A program made the position numbers and the translations under genes. A stretch of 64,000 bases of DNA. It comes from an uncultured Eggerthellaceae bacterium (GTDB lineage Bacteria; Actinomycetota; Coriobacteriia; Coriobacteriales; Eggerthellaceae). The stretch covers positions 62,001 to 126,000 of the forward strand of contig CALUHI010000012.1 in assembly GCA_944320405.1 (NCBI GenBank). Direction: 5' to 3'. Shown here piece after piece: positions 12,139-20,098 of the stretch (positions within the stretch are counted from its first letter, which is position 1; the number at the start of each line of letters is the position of its first letter). The notes under the pieces are model-generated. The model was not told the origin of the DNA. It saw nothing but the letters and a program-made list of their open reading frames with translations, and made no database searches.

Positions 12139-12395
12139 GCGAACCTCCGGAAAGAAAAGGCATGATCCAGAAAATCAAAAGGATCCCTGTTCTTTGCGCG
12201 GTGTTTCTCATCAAATCTTACCAGCTTGTCATTTCGCCTCATTTCCCGTCATGCTGCCGTTTTGTTCCCACCTGCTCGGAATACGGGCGCATCGCCTTTG
12301 AGCGGTACGGGTTCAAAAAAGGCTTCGTTTTGACGGCGAAACGCATTTTGAAGTGTCGCCCTGGCGGCCCTAAAGGGTATGACCCTGTGCCTTAA
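12135..12395 (+). CDS. yidD: Membrane protein insertion efficiency factor YidD
   Basis: About 86 residues. The family core is plain: LIKSYQLVISPHFPSCCRFVPTCS, then EYGRIAFERYGFKKGFVLTAKRILKCRPGG with the conserved cysteines and the C-terminal GYDPVP. I chose the GTG at 12135, whose GTGA overlaps the rnpA stop, which implies translational coupling; an ATG at 12162 is an alternative that would remove nine residues. YidD is a small membrane-associated protein that assists YidC/Sec insertion. Confidence 0.93.
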   Translation: MSEPPERKGMIQKIKRIPVLCAVFLIKSYQLVISPHFPSCCRFVPTCSEYGRIAFERYGFKKGFVLTAKRILKCRPGGPKGYDPVP

Positions 12396-12440
12396 ACGGT
12401 TTAATGAGGGCCTCAGGTTTATAAAGGAGGAAACTGCCAT

Positions 12441-13214
12441 ATGTGGGACGTTATCAAGGATTGGGTATATAACATTATCCATTTCTTCTATACCTTCTGC
12501 GGCGACTGGGGTCTTGCCATCATCATCGTGACGATCATCTTCCGTATCATCGTTGCGCCGTTGATGCATGTTTCAGCCCGTTCGTCGTTCATGATGCAGA
12601 AGATCCAGCCGTTGATGCAGGAGATCCAGACGCGCTTCGCCGACGATCCCGTGCGTCAGCAGCAGGAAATGCAGAAGATGTACGCCGACATCAAGTTCAA
12701 CCCCTTGATCGGCTGTCTGCCCATCCTTCTGCAGATGCCTATCTTCATCGCTATGTACCAGACGCTGCGCGAAATGGGTTCCCGCGTGGCAGAGGGTTCG
12801 TACTGCTTCTACGGTCTGGTTCCCGACCTGGTTGCCACGCCGGGTGATGCGATGGGCCAGGGTCCGATGGAGTTCGTTCCCTACCTTATCCTGATGATCA
12901 TCTTCGCTGGCGCCACGTTCCTGCCGATGATTCTGCAGCAGCTCACCAACAAGGCGAACATGCAGCAGGCGCGCCAGATGATCATGGTTTCCATCATCAT
13001 GTCGCTGTTCATGCTGTGGATTGCATGGGGCGCTCCCGCTGGCGTTCTTCTGTTCTGGGGTGTGTCCTCCCTTATCGGTGTTGCGCAGCAGCAGATCAGC
13101 ATGCGCTACTTCCGCAACAAGGACAAGAAGGAGACCGAGGCCATCGAGGTTAAGCCCATCGAGGTCAACGTCACCCGTCGTGTTCAGAAGAAGCGTCAGA
13201 CCAAGAAGCGCTAG
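12441..13214 (+). CDS. yidC: Membrane protein insertase YidC/Oxa1 (short Gram-positive type)
   Basis: 257 residues, without the large periplasmic domain of proteobacterial YidC. Five hydrophobic segments are visible, beginning with WGLAIIIVTIIFRIIVAPLMHVS, which carries the conserved arginine of the hydrophilic groove; the cytoplasmic hairpin contains MQEIQTRFADDPVRQQQEMQKMY, and GCLPILLQMPIFIAMYQTL is the characteristic third segment. The C-terminus is strongly basic (KKRQTKKR), as in insertases that bind ribosomes. AAAGGAGG lies upstream of the ATG. A terminator follows. Confidence 0.97.
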   Translation: MWDVIKDWVYNIIHFFYTFCGDWGLAIIIVTIIFRIIVAPLMHVSARSSFMMQKIQPLMQEIQTRFADDPVRQQQEMQKMYADIKFNPLIGCLPILLQMPIFIAMYQTLREMGSRVAEGSYCFYGLVPDLVATPGDAMGQGPMEFVPYLILMIIFAGATFLPMILQQLTNKANMQQARQMIMVSIIMSLFMLWIAWGAPAGVLLFWGVSSLIGVAQQQISMRYFRNKDKKETEAIEVKPIEVNVTRRVQKKRQTKKR

Positions 13215-13238
13215 ACGGTTCTTAAAGATAACTTGTTG

Positions 13239-13267
13239 GCAACCTCCCGTTTGGGAGGTTGCTTTAT
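13239..13267 (+). terminator. Rho-independent terminator after yidC
   Basis: Ten-base-pair stem GCAACCTCCC / GGGAGGTTGC with a GTTT loop (13239-13262), followed by TTTATT. Confidence 0.85.
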
Positions 13268-13409
13268 TATTGGGCTTGCTTTACTTTAGAGCGCGTGCGT
13301 TTAACGATTTCCAAACCGTTAGTAAGGCCGACGTATTTGTCGGTGTTGAATAAAGGGGCAGATTCTCTTCCCCATTTCGCCTTCATGGCGGCCAGTCGAA
13401 AGGAACATC

Positions 13410-13982
13410 ATGGCTGAAAATCAGAATGAAGAGATCTTCGAAGAAGAACTTGTCGAGGAAGACATCCAAGAGGAGTCTGAAGACATCGAGGGTGCTGACG
13501 GTGAAGAAATCACCGACGAGGAACTCGACAAGATCGCAGATACTGCTATCGCCGCCCTGCAGGATATTCTCAAGCATTTCGATGTGGGTGAAGTGACCAT
13601 CGATGAATATGAAGGTGACGACGGCGAACTGATTCTGGACATTACCGGCGATGATCTTGCGGTTCTTATCGGTCGCCATGGCAAGACCCTTGATGCTCTG
13701 CAGTTTGTTGTGTCTGCTATTACCGTCCGTTCCATTGGGTTCCGTTATCCCGTGGTCATCGATGTCGAGGGGTACAAGAACCGCCAGCGTCAGAAGCTCG
13801 AGGCTATCGCGCGCTCTTCTGCCAACAAGGCCGCCAATCAACATCGCAGCGTCAAGCTTCGTCCTATGACCCCTTACGAGCGCCGTATTGTTCATATCGC
13901 GCTTCGTGACGACGATCGTGTTGAAACTGCTTCTGAAGGCGAAGGCAGCGCACGCCACGTGGTGGTGCTTCCGGTTAAGTAG
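13410..13982 (+). CDS. jag: KH/R3H RNA-binding protein (Jag/KhpB type)
   Basis: 190 residues. An acidic N-terminal region (about 1-40, mostly Glu/Asp) replaces the usual Jag-N domain. A KH domain follows, with the GxxG loop in IGRHGKTLDALQ (about residues 89-100), then an R3H domain with RRIVHIALRDDDRVETASEGEGSARHVVV near the C-terminus. Such proteins bind RNA, pair with KhpA and affect cell-wall synthesis and division in Gram-positive bacteria. Its position after yidC is the canonical one. It is separated from yidC by a terminator. Confidence 0.93.
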   Translation: MAENQNEEIFEEELVEEDIQEESEDIEGADGEEITDEELDKIADTAIAALQDILKHFDVGEVTIDEYEGDDGELILDITGDDLAVLIGRHGKTLDALQFVVSAITVRSIGFRYPVVIDVEGYKNRQRQKLEAIARSSANKAANQHRSVKLRPMTPYERRIVHIALRDDDRVETASEGEGSARHVVVLPVK

Positions 13983-14004
13983 CCCGTTTCATTCCGTCTT
14001 TTTC

Positions 14005-14044
14005 AAGCAGCCTAGGTTATCTGTTTGACCTAGGCTGCTTTTCT
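14005..14044 (+). terminator. Rho-independent terminator after the jag gene
   Basis: Stem AAGCAGCCTAGGT (14005-14017) pairs with ACCTAGGCTGCTT (14028-14040) and is followed by a T run. Confidence 0.85.
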
Positions 14045-14088
14045 TATATAGTGATGATCGTTTTCGATTAAATGGAGGGAGGGTGCAT

Positions 14089-14757
14089 ATGAAGGGCTTG
14101 AATGCAGACCGCAAAGTGCTGATTGACCGTTACCTTGAAGCAATTCTCGAAGTCAACAAAACGCTGAATCTTACGCGCATTGAAGATTCCGAAGAAGCAC
14201 GCCTCCTTCATGTAGAAGATTCTCTTTCTGGATTGGAAGAACTGAAGGCCGCCCCTGACGGCTTGTATGGTGATCTTGGTTCAGGTGGAGGATTCCCTGG
14301 CGTTCCTTTGGCTATCGCGTCAGGAAGGCAGACCATTCTCGTTGATTCAGTTAAGAAAAAGATGGCTGCTGTTGCTTCAGTCGTTGACGAGCTTGGCTTG
14401 GCTTCTCAGATCGATACTTACGACGGCAGAATTGAGGACCTTGCGGTGGAGCGTGCCGGTCAGTTTAGTGCGCTTACCGCACGTGCTCTTTCCCGTCTGT
14501 CAGTCTTGATGGAGCTTGCTTCTCCCCTTCTTAAAAATGGTGGGCATCTTATCTGCTACAAAGCACAGCTTTCCGATGAGGAATTGGAGCATGCTTTGTC
14601 TCTTCAAAAGTATTTGGGTATGAAGCTTGTTTCTGACCGTGCCTTTTTGTTGAGCGATAATGAAACAGCACGTCGAATTGTCGTATTCGAGAAATACAAA
14701 GAACCTGGGTTGAAACTCCCTCGAAGAGTGGGTCTCGCGCAAAAGAAACCTCTGTAA
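14089..14757 (+). CDS. rsmG: 16S rRNA (guanine-N7) methyltransferase RsmG (GidB)
   Basis: 222 residues. The SAM-binding motif is YGDLGSGGGFPGVPLAI (about residues 63-79), followed by the acidic strand TILVDSVKKKMA; the substrate helix LTARALSRLSVLMELASPLL is typical. It methylates G527 (E. coli numbering) of 16S rRNA. ATG 14089 is preferred over the GTG at 14083 because the ribosome site GGAGGGAGG ends too close to the latter. Base composition is lower in GC than the genes further right. It precedes parAB as in many actinobacteria and firmicutes. Confidence 0.96.
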   Translation: MKGLNADRKVLIDRYLEAILEVNKTLNLTRIEDSEEARLLHVEDSLSGLEELKAAPDGLYGDLGSGGGFPGVPLAIASGRQTILVDSVKKKMAAVASVVDELGLASQIDTYDGRIEDLAVERAGQFSALTARALSRLSVLMELASPLLKNGGHLICYKAQLSDEELEHALSLQKYLGMKLVSDRAFLLSDNETARRIVVFEKYKEPGLKLPRRVGLAQKKPL

Positions 14758-14775
14758 TATCTTCCTCTTGGTTTG

Positions 14776-14803
14776 AAAGGGTGTTTCACGTGAAACACCC
14801 TTT
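14776..14803. terminator. 28 bp perfect palindrome: parS site inside the rsmG terminator
   Basis: AAAGGGTGTTTCAC mirrored by GTGAAACACCCTTT with no loop; the perfect 16-base parS is 14782-14797. The run of T after the stem fits a terminator for rsmG, so the same sequence appears to serve transcription termination and ParB loading. Confidence 0.85.
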
Positions 14804-14839
14804 TGATGATATATGTTCCCCTGCCGGGCACCACGTTTA

Positions 14840-14855
14840 TGTTTCACGTGAAACA
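14840..14855. promoter_or_regulatory. parS site (perfect) upstream of parA
   Basis: TGTTTCACGTGAAACA, identical to the Bacillus-type consensus, inside a 26 bp perfect palindrome (14835-14860). It lies 44 bases before the parA start, so ParB bound here could also repress parAB. Confidence 0.93.
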
Positions 14856-14898
14856 TAAACAGGATATACTACGGTGAGATTCGTAGAAGGGAGTTCAC

Positions 14899-15942
14899 GT
14901 GGGCTGGTTTGACAACTTCAGACGCACCAGAAACGAAGAACAGCAAGTAGAGCAAACTCAGCAGCCGGATGACGAGCAAATCGAAGAGGTTCAAGAAGAA
15001 CAGCAGAAGGAAGTTGATTCCAACGAGCTTTCCGAGCCGATAGTCGAAGATGGGTTTGAAATTGACACCGTTTCGGTCGTTGAACGCGAGATTCAACAAG
15101 ATGTGAAGCCGATCGAAGAAGTGGAACTCAAACCAATCAAGACATATGCCGAAAAGAAACCGGTTTCCCGTGTTGTTGGCTCCACGAAGATCATTGCTGT
15201 AATCAATCAAAAAGGCGGCGTCGGCAAGTCGACGACTGCTGTGAACCTTTCTGCAGCTCTTGGTGAGATGGGCAAACAGGTTCTGCTGGTCGACCTTGAT
15301 CCTCAGGGCAACACTTCCAGTGGTTTGGGAATTGATAAACGCCAAGTGCAGCACTGCATTTATGACGTGCTCTTGAATGACGTCAAAATCGAAGATGTCA
15401 TTATTCCTGACGTATGTGAAGGGCTGGACCTTGTTCCCGCTACCATTAATCTTGCGGGCGCGGAAGTCGAACTTGTCTCTGAAATGGCGCGTGAGAACCG
15501 TTTGAAGGACGCCGTAGGGGCAATGAGGGGTCGTTATGACTATATCTTCATTGACTGCCCGCCTTCTTTGGGATTGCTAACCGTTAATGCCCTTGTTGCA
15601 GCAGATAAGTTGCTTATTCCCATTCAGTGTGAATTCTATGCACTGGAAGGTGTGACAAAACTTCTTGATTCGATGAAACGTGTCAAAAGTCGCCTGAATC
15701 CGACGCTTGATATTTATGGCGTGCTTCTGACGATGTATGACGGCCGTACCACGCTTTCAAAACAAGTGGTAAGCGAAGTGAGGAATTTCTTCGGTAAGAC
15801 GGTTTTCGAAACGCTTATTCCTCGCACGGTCAAACTTTCTGAGGCTCCGAGCTTTGGACAACCTATCACACAATACGATCCAACTGGCAAGGGCTCCCTT
15901 GCTTATACCGAATTGGCGAAGGAAGTGATCAAACGTGGCTAA
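14899..15942 (+). CDS. parA: Chromosome partitioning ATPase ParA/Soj with N-terminal extension
   Basis: 347 residues. The deviant Walker A INQKGGVGKST starts near residue 104, followed by LLVDLDPQGNTSSGLG, YDYIFIDCPPSLG and the C-terminal TVKLSEAPSFGQPI typical of ParA/Soj. About 95 residues precede this domain, starting with a short amphipathic stretch (MGWFDNFRR) and then a Glu/Gln-rich segment not found in standard ParA. GTG start with GAAGGGA upstream. It overlaps parB by 8 bases. It works with ParB and parS to segregate the origins. Confidence 0.95.
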   Translation: MGWFDNFRRTRNEEQQVEQTQQPDDEQIEEVQEEQQKEVDSNELSEPIVEDGFEIDTVSVVEREIQQDVKPIEEVELKPIKTYAEKKPVSRVVGSTKIIAVINQKGGVGKSTTAVNLSAALGEMGKQVLLVDLDPQGNTSSGLGIDKRQVQHCIYDVLLNDVKIEDVIIPDVCEGLDLVPATINLAGAEVELVSEMARENRLKDAVGAMRGRYDYIFIDCPPSLGLLTVNALVAADKLLIPIQCEFYALEGVTKLLDSMKRVKSRLNPTLDIYGVLLTMYDGRTTLSKQVVSEVRNFFGKTVFETLIPRTVKLSEAPSFGQPITQYDPTGKGSLAYTELAKEVIKRG

Positions 15943-17086
15943 AAACACGCGCAGTGGCCTTGGACGTGGCTTGAATTCCCTTCTGGGCGGATATTATGAG
16001 GAGCCCGCTGATGAAAAACCGGCGAAAACAGAAGAAACAGCGCCTGAGCGCATGACTCCTGCAGCTTCTACTGGACGTGTTGTTGTCGAATCTTCCGATC
16101 TCCAGCAGGTAATGAACAGCGAGATCGCTTCCAATAGAAGTTCTGCGCCAGCTGCTAAACCCTCGACTGCGTCTGCAGATCAGGTAAAACAGCCCGAAAT
16201 GAAGATGCCTGAGGCAAAATCGGTTGTTCAACCTGCTGCCCAAAAGGCTCCTGTCGTCGAAGTTCAGGAAAAGAAAGAAGAGAAGGCAGAAAAGCCCGTT
16301 GATGAAGTGGCTTTGCACGACATTGAGCCAAATCCCGACCAACCGCGCACCAATTTCAAACAGGATGAAATTGAGGAACTCGCTGTTTCCATCAAAAAAG
16401 ATGGTCTTCTGCAGCCTATTGTTGTGCGTCCGATGGCCTCTGGAAAGTATCAGATCATCGCAGGCGAGCGCCGTTGGCAGGCTTGCCGCTTCCTGGAACT
16501 GGAAAAAGTGCCGGTTCGCATTCGAGAAGCAGATGAAGACAAAGCGCTGGAACTTGCTTTGATAGAAAACATTCAGCGTTCCGATCTCAATCCCATCGAA
16601 GAGGCGTATGGTTACCGTCGCTTGATGGAACGCATGAATCTCACGCAGTCTGAGGTTGCTCAGGTGGTTTCGAAGGGTCGTTCGACCATTGCGAACGCAT
16701 TGCGTCTGTTGGAATTGCCGGAAGAGGCGCAACAGCTGCTGTTTGAGGAGAAGATCACCGCAGGCCATGCCCGCGCGATCCTCTCTATTCCCACGACAGA
16801 AGGCCGCAAGAAGCTGACTGAAAAGCTTCTCCAGGAAAAGCTCTCTGTCCGCGAAACCGAAGCCATCGCCCGTTTGATGGCAGGAAAGAAGGATGCTGGT
16901 TCTTCCACACCCCGCGTTCCCACCCCGACCTCCTTCAAGAAGGTTGCGAAAACGCTGCGCGACGTTCTTCAGACCAATGTCCGTGTGAAAACGGTTCAAG
17001 GAAAGAACAAGATTGAGATCGAATTCAAGGATGAAGAAGATCTTCAGCGTCTTTTCAACGAGATCATCGCGTCGGACAAGGAATAA
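15935..17086 (+). CDS. parB: Chromosome partitioning protein ParB/Spo0J
   Basis: 383 residues. The N-terminal ParA-stimulating motif (SGLGRGLNSLLGG) is followed by an Ala/Glu/Lys-rich linker of about 100 residues, longer than usual. The CTP-binding ParB/Srx domain starts near residue 125 (LHDIEPNPDQPR) and contains the CTP-contact motif GERRWQA and ENIQRSDLNPIEEA. The helix-turn-helix LTQSEVAQVVSKGRSTIANALRLLELPEE binds parS, and the C-terminal domain mediates dimerisation. GTG start overlapping parA. Four perfect parS sites lie within 2 kb. Confidence 0.97.
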   Translation: MAKNTRSGLGRGLNSLLGGYYEEPADEKPAKTEETAPERMTPAASTGRVVVESSDLQQVMNSEIASNRSSAPAAKPSTASADQVKQPEMKMPEAKSVVQPAAQKAPVVEVQEKKEEKAEKPVDEVALHDIEPNPDQPRTNFKQDEIEELAVSIKKDGLLQPIVVRPMASGKYQIIAGERRWQACRFLELEKVPVRIREADEDKALELALIENIQRSDLNPIEEAYGYRRLMERMNLTQSEVAQVVSKGRSTIANALRLLELPEEAQQLLFEEKITAGHARAILSIPTTEGRKKLTEKLLQEKLSVRETEAIARLMAGKKDAGSSTPRVPTPTSFKKVAKTLRDVLQTNVRVKTVQGKNKIEIEFKDEEDLQRLFNEIIASDKE

Positions 17087-17102
17087 CGTTCCGCGCAAGC
17101 AA

Positions 17103-17118
17103 TGTTTCACGTGAAACA
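17103..17118. promoter_or_regulatory. parS site (perfect) downstream of parB
   Basis: TGTTTCACGTGAAACA, 17 bases after the parB stop and just before the parB/rlmN terminator. Confidence 0.93.
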
Positions 17119-17123
17119 TCAAG

Positions 17124-17157
17124 GGCTCGGCAGTTAAAAACCTGCCGAGCCTTTTTT
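17124..17157. terminator. Terminator between converging parB and rlmN
   Basis: Stem GGCTCGGCAG / CTGCCGAGCC (17124-17133 with 17142-17151), loop of 8, then six T on the plus strand. The plus-strand polarity suits parB. Confidence 0.85.
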
Positions 17158-17176
17158 GCATAATGAAAAATTGTAA

Positions 17177-18217
17177 TTACATACGTGCGTTCTTAAGTTG
17201 ACCGCATGCACCAAAGATGTCGGAGCCTTTAGAGATCCTGATGGTCGTTTCAATACTTTGCTGTTCGGCAGCCGCTTTCCAACGCTCCATAGTGTTCATT
17301 GAAGAAGGTTGGAACGGCGAATCAGGCACGCTGTTGAGTTTGATGAGATTGATATGGCAAAGCAAACCATCAGCGAAGGACAGCAATGCAGTTAGATCCT
17401 TCTCGGAATCATTGATGCCAGAGATCAGCGTGTATTCAAGCGTAATACGACGATTCGTCTTGTTAATGTAATCAAGCAACGCCTTTTTCAACTGAGAAAG
17501 GGGATTGCTTGAAGCATGGGGCATGATGAGGTCGCGTACGCTCTGCCGCGCTGCATGAAGCGAAATTGCAAGCGTGTACTGCTCTTTCACCTGGGAAAAA
17601 CGTTCTATACCCTTTATGATCCCGCAAGTCGAGAGTGTAATCTTGCGCGCGCCGATTCCGAGGCCCTTCTTGGAATTAATGATTTCCAGCGCTGAAACAA
17701 CATTATCGTAGTTGAGAAAAGGTTCGCCTTGACCCATGCCGACAAGGTTGGTTACACGTTCACCAAAATCATTCTGAACGATGAGCACTTGGTCGATGAT
17801 CTCCCCAACAGAAAGGTTTCGGGTGAATCCTTCCTGACCAGTGGCGCAAAAGATGCATCCCATGGCGCATCCTACTTGAGTGGAGAAGCAGACAGTCAGG
17901 CGCTCATCACGAGAGGGGATGCCGACCGTTTCGACAAGGCAACCGTCATGAAGCGACAGAAGGTATTTCCGTGTTCCATCCTGCGATACCAGCTTGTCAA
18001 TGATCGAAGGAGTGTAGAGAGGGTGTTCAACAGCCAGTGATTCTCTCAACAGCTTCGGAAGATTCGTCATCTCATCGAATGAGGAGACTCCAGCTTGATA
18101 GAGCCACTGAGCAATTTGACCTGCTCTGAATACAGGCTGCCCATACTCTTTCACCAGTTCAGAAAGCTGTGCGAGAGAATAATCTTTGATAGGTGTGATG
18201 TTCTTATTCGTATCCAT
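17177..18217 (-). CDS. rlmN: 23S rRNA/tRNA adenine-C2 methyltransferase RlmN (radical SAM)
   Basis: 346 residues. The radical SAM cluster motif CxxxCxxC is CAMGCIFC with Cys117, Cys121 and Cys124; the conserved GQGEPFLNYDNV and the C-terminal catalytic cysteine in SDIFGACGQL near residue 338 mark RlmN rather than another radical SAM enzyme. It methylates A2503 of 23S rRNA and A37 of some tRNAs through a methyl-Cys intermediate. It converges on parB. Confidence 0.96.
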   Translation of the reverse strand: MDTNKNITPIKDYSLAQLSELVKEYGQPVFRAGQIAQWLYQAGVSSFDEMTNLPKLLRESLAVEHPLYTPSIIDKLVSQDGTRKYLLSLHDGCLVETVGIPSRDERLTVCFSTQVGCAMGCIFCATGQEGFTRNLSVGEIIDQVLIVQNDFGERVTNLVGMGQGEPFLNYDNVVSALEIINSKKGLGIGARKITLSTCGIIKGIERFSQVKEQYTLAISLHAARQSVRDLIMPHASSNPLSQLKKALLDYINKTNRRITLEYTLISGINDSEKDLTALLSFADGLLCHINLIKLNSVPDSPFQPSSMNTMERWKAAAEQQSIETTIRISKGSDIFGACGQLKNARM

Positions 18218-18251
18218 GGCGGTGATTATATCCTACGTGTGCGATTAAGAA

Positions 18252-18267
18252 TGTTTCACGTGAAACA
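18252..18267. promoter_or_regulatory. parS site (perfect) between rlmN and ddl
   Basis: TGTTTCACGTGAAACA in the divergent intergenic region, 35 bases from the rlmN start codon. Confidence 0.93.
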
Positions 18268-18376
18268 TCATCAGGGAACAGGGGCTAAGAAAAAACCTGA
18301 AGATGAAGAGTGCCCAAGGGGTGGAAGAGTGTAGAATCAACACGTTGCTGCCTTAACGACAGAAGGGGGATACCCA

Positions 18377-19330
18377 ATGGTTGGAACGATTGACCCGACG
18401 ACGTGCAAAGTTGCCGTGCTTCGCGGTGGCATCAGTGGTGAGCGCGAAGTGTCGCTTGCTTCGGGTGCAGCGGTTGCTGAAGCATTGAGGACGGTCGGTT
18501 TCCAGGTGACGGAGTTGGATCCTGCAAACAAAGAGGATCTGATGAACCTGATCCAAAACGACTACGATGTTGCGTTCCTGGCGCTGCACGGACGCGGCGG
18601 TGAAGATGGCACGATGCAGGGATTTTTGGAGACTATCGGTCTTCCATACACGGGTTCCGGCGTTTGTGCCAGCGCGCTGGCGATGAGCAAGTGCAACTCG
18701 AAGCAGATGTACAAGGCGGCAGGCCTGCCCACGCTTCCTTCGGTGACCATTTCGAAGGTTGACGGATATTCGATCGATAAGATCGTTGCAGAGCTCGGCG
18801 ATCATTGCGTCATCAAGGCTTCGAAAGAGGGAAGCTCTATCGGCCTTTACATCGAAGAGGGTGCTGCGAACATCGAAGCGGCTATTGAAAAGGCTTTTGA
18901 GCATGACGATCAAGTGCTCGTGGAGAAGTACTGCAAGGCACGCGAGCTGACGGTCGGTGTTGTTGGCAACGACCACCCGAAGGCACTCCCGATCATTGAG
19001 ATCGTGCCGCGCAACGAGTTCTATGACTTTGATGCGAAGTACTCTCCTGGTGGGTCCGAGCATATTTGTCCGGCAGAAATCGAAGAAGCCATCACCGAAG
19101 CCATCCAGCGCACGGCAGAAGCTGCCCATAAGGCGCTTGGATGCCATGGGTACTCGCGTACCGACTTTCTGCTAGAGGAAGATGACTCGTTCTGGATTCT
19201 GGAAACCAACACGCTGCCCGGTATGACGGCAACGTCGCTTCTTCCGGATGCAGCTTCGAAAGTGGGCCTGAATTACGAGCAGCTGTGCACGAAGCTGATC
19301 GAACTCGCCCTGACCAATGATGGCGAATAA
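18377..19330 (+). CDS. ddl: D-alanine--D-alanine ligase
   Basis: 317 residues, close to DdlB length. ATP-grasp features: N-terminal VLRGGISGEREVSLASG, AFLALHGRGGEDGTMQGFLE, TGSGVCASALAMSK, the glycine-rich loop KASKEGSSIGLYI, and the metal-binding WILETNTLPGMTATSLLP near the C-terminus. It makes the D-Ala-D-Ala dipeptide for peptidoglycan in the cytoplasm. A GAAGGGGGA ribosome site lies about 7 bases before the ATG. Only one base separates its stop from that of the converging gene. Confidence 0.96.
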   Translation: MVGTIDPTTCKVAVLRGGISGEREVSLASGAAVAEALRTVGFQVTELDPANKEDLMNLIQNDYDVAFLALHGRGGEDGTMQGFLETIGLPYTGSGVCASALAMSKCNSKQMYKAAGLPTLPSVTISKVDGYSIDKIVAELGDHCVIKASKEGSSIGLYIEEGAANIEAAIEKAFEHDDQVLVEKYCKARELTVGVVGNDHPKALPIIEIVPRNEFYDFDAKYSPGGSEHICPAEIEEAITEAIQRTAEAAHKALGCHGYSRTDFLLEEDDSFWILETNTLPGMTATSLLPDAASKVGLNYEQLCTKLIELALTNDGE

Positions 19331-19331
19331 A

Positions 19332-20000
19332 TCAGAACACGCCTAAGGCTTTCAATCCAAAATACGCGCCGGCAACGACGGCTATGGCGAGAACGGCGAT
19401 AAACGCCCAGCTCACGGCATAGCAGCCTTTGTTGCCGGCGCGTCCTTGTTCAATAAGCCCTTCCGAAATCTTGCGGCGGCGTTTGAGAATGGCCATGCCG
19501 TCAACCTTCTCGGGCAAGGGAATGCGCGCCGTGGGAACCCAGTTGCCGTTCTCTTGAAGAACATGCTGCACGCCGTCGTGGCTCAAAGAGATGTCAGGTC
19601 GGATGGAATCTTCCATGACCTTGCCGATAGTATCGATGAAGCGCTCGAAGGAATCAGCCCCATTGCGTGGGTCATAGCAAATCAAAGCCGCTTCACCACA
19701 GTAGGCACCCGGTTCAGGAGTGTCGGTATAGGCAACGAAGGAAAGCAACGCAGTCAGTTTCCACCCACGAGCCTCGTAGATCTGCAGCTGGCGCGATATT
19801 TCGGGACTGAAAAAGCCTACAAGCGCACCGAACTTGTTCTTCATCCAAGCGACGACAGTGTTGTCCTGCGTTTTGAATTCAATGGAAAAACGGTCTCCTA
19901 CCAGGCAATCTGCCCCCATAAGCACAGAAGCTTCCTTCTTGGAGACAGTGTCGAAGCGCTCGTATGAGCCAGCGTAGCCCAAGCTGATGTCGTTTTGCAT
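19332..20000 (-). CDS. Unknown tail-anchored protein
   Basis: 222 residues that I do not recognise. The N-terminal half is mixed alpha/beta with no clear catalytic motif (VGDRFSIEFKTQDNTVVAWMKNKF; then YTDTPEPGAYCGEAALICYD), and a single hydrophobic segment of about 22 residues ends the protein (SWAFIAVLAIAVVAGAYFGL), so it is probably anchored by its C-terminus with the bulk in the cytoplasm. The ATG at 20000 is preferred because GGAAGGGG precedes it; longer in-frame starts have no ribosome site. It diverges from the helicase gene. Confidence 0.7.
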   Translation of the reverse strand: MQNDISLGYAGSYERFDTVSKKEASVLMGADCLVGDRFSIEFKTQDNTVVAWMKNKFGALVGFFSPEISRQLQIYEARGWKLTALLSFVAYTDTPEPGAYCGEAALICYDPRNGADSFERFIDTIGKVMEDSIRPDISLSHDGVQHVLQENGNWVPTARIPLPEKVDGMAILKRRRKISEGLIEQGRAGNKGCYAVSWAFIAVLAIAVVAGAYFGLKALGVF

Positions 20001-20098
20001 GAAGGCCCCTTCCAAGGCATGTTGAAATAAGCAGGTTTCCCGATGGAGTAATGGTCGGGCGGTTTGTACGTTCCCATGATAGATGATAGGCTGGGCAT

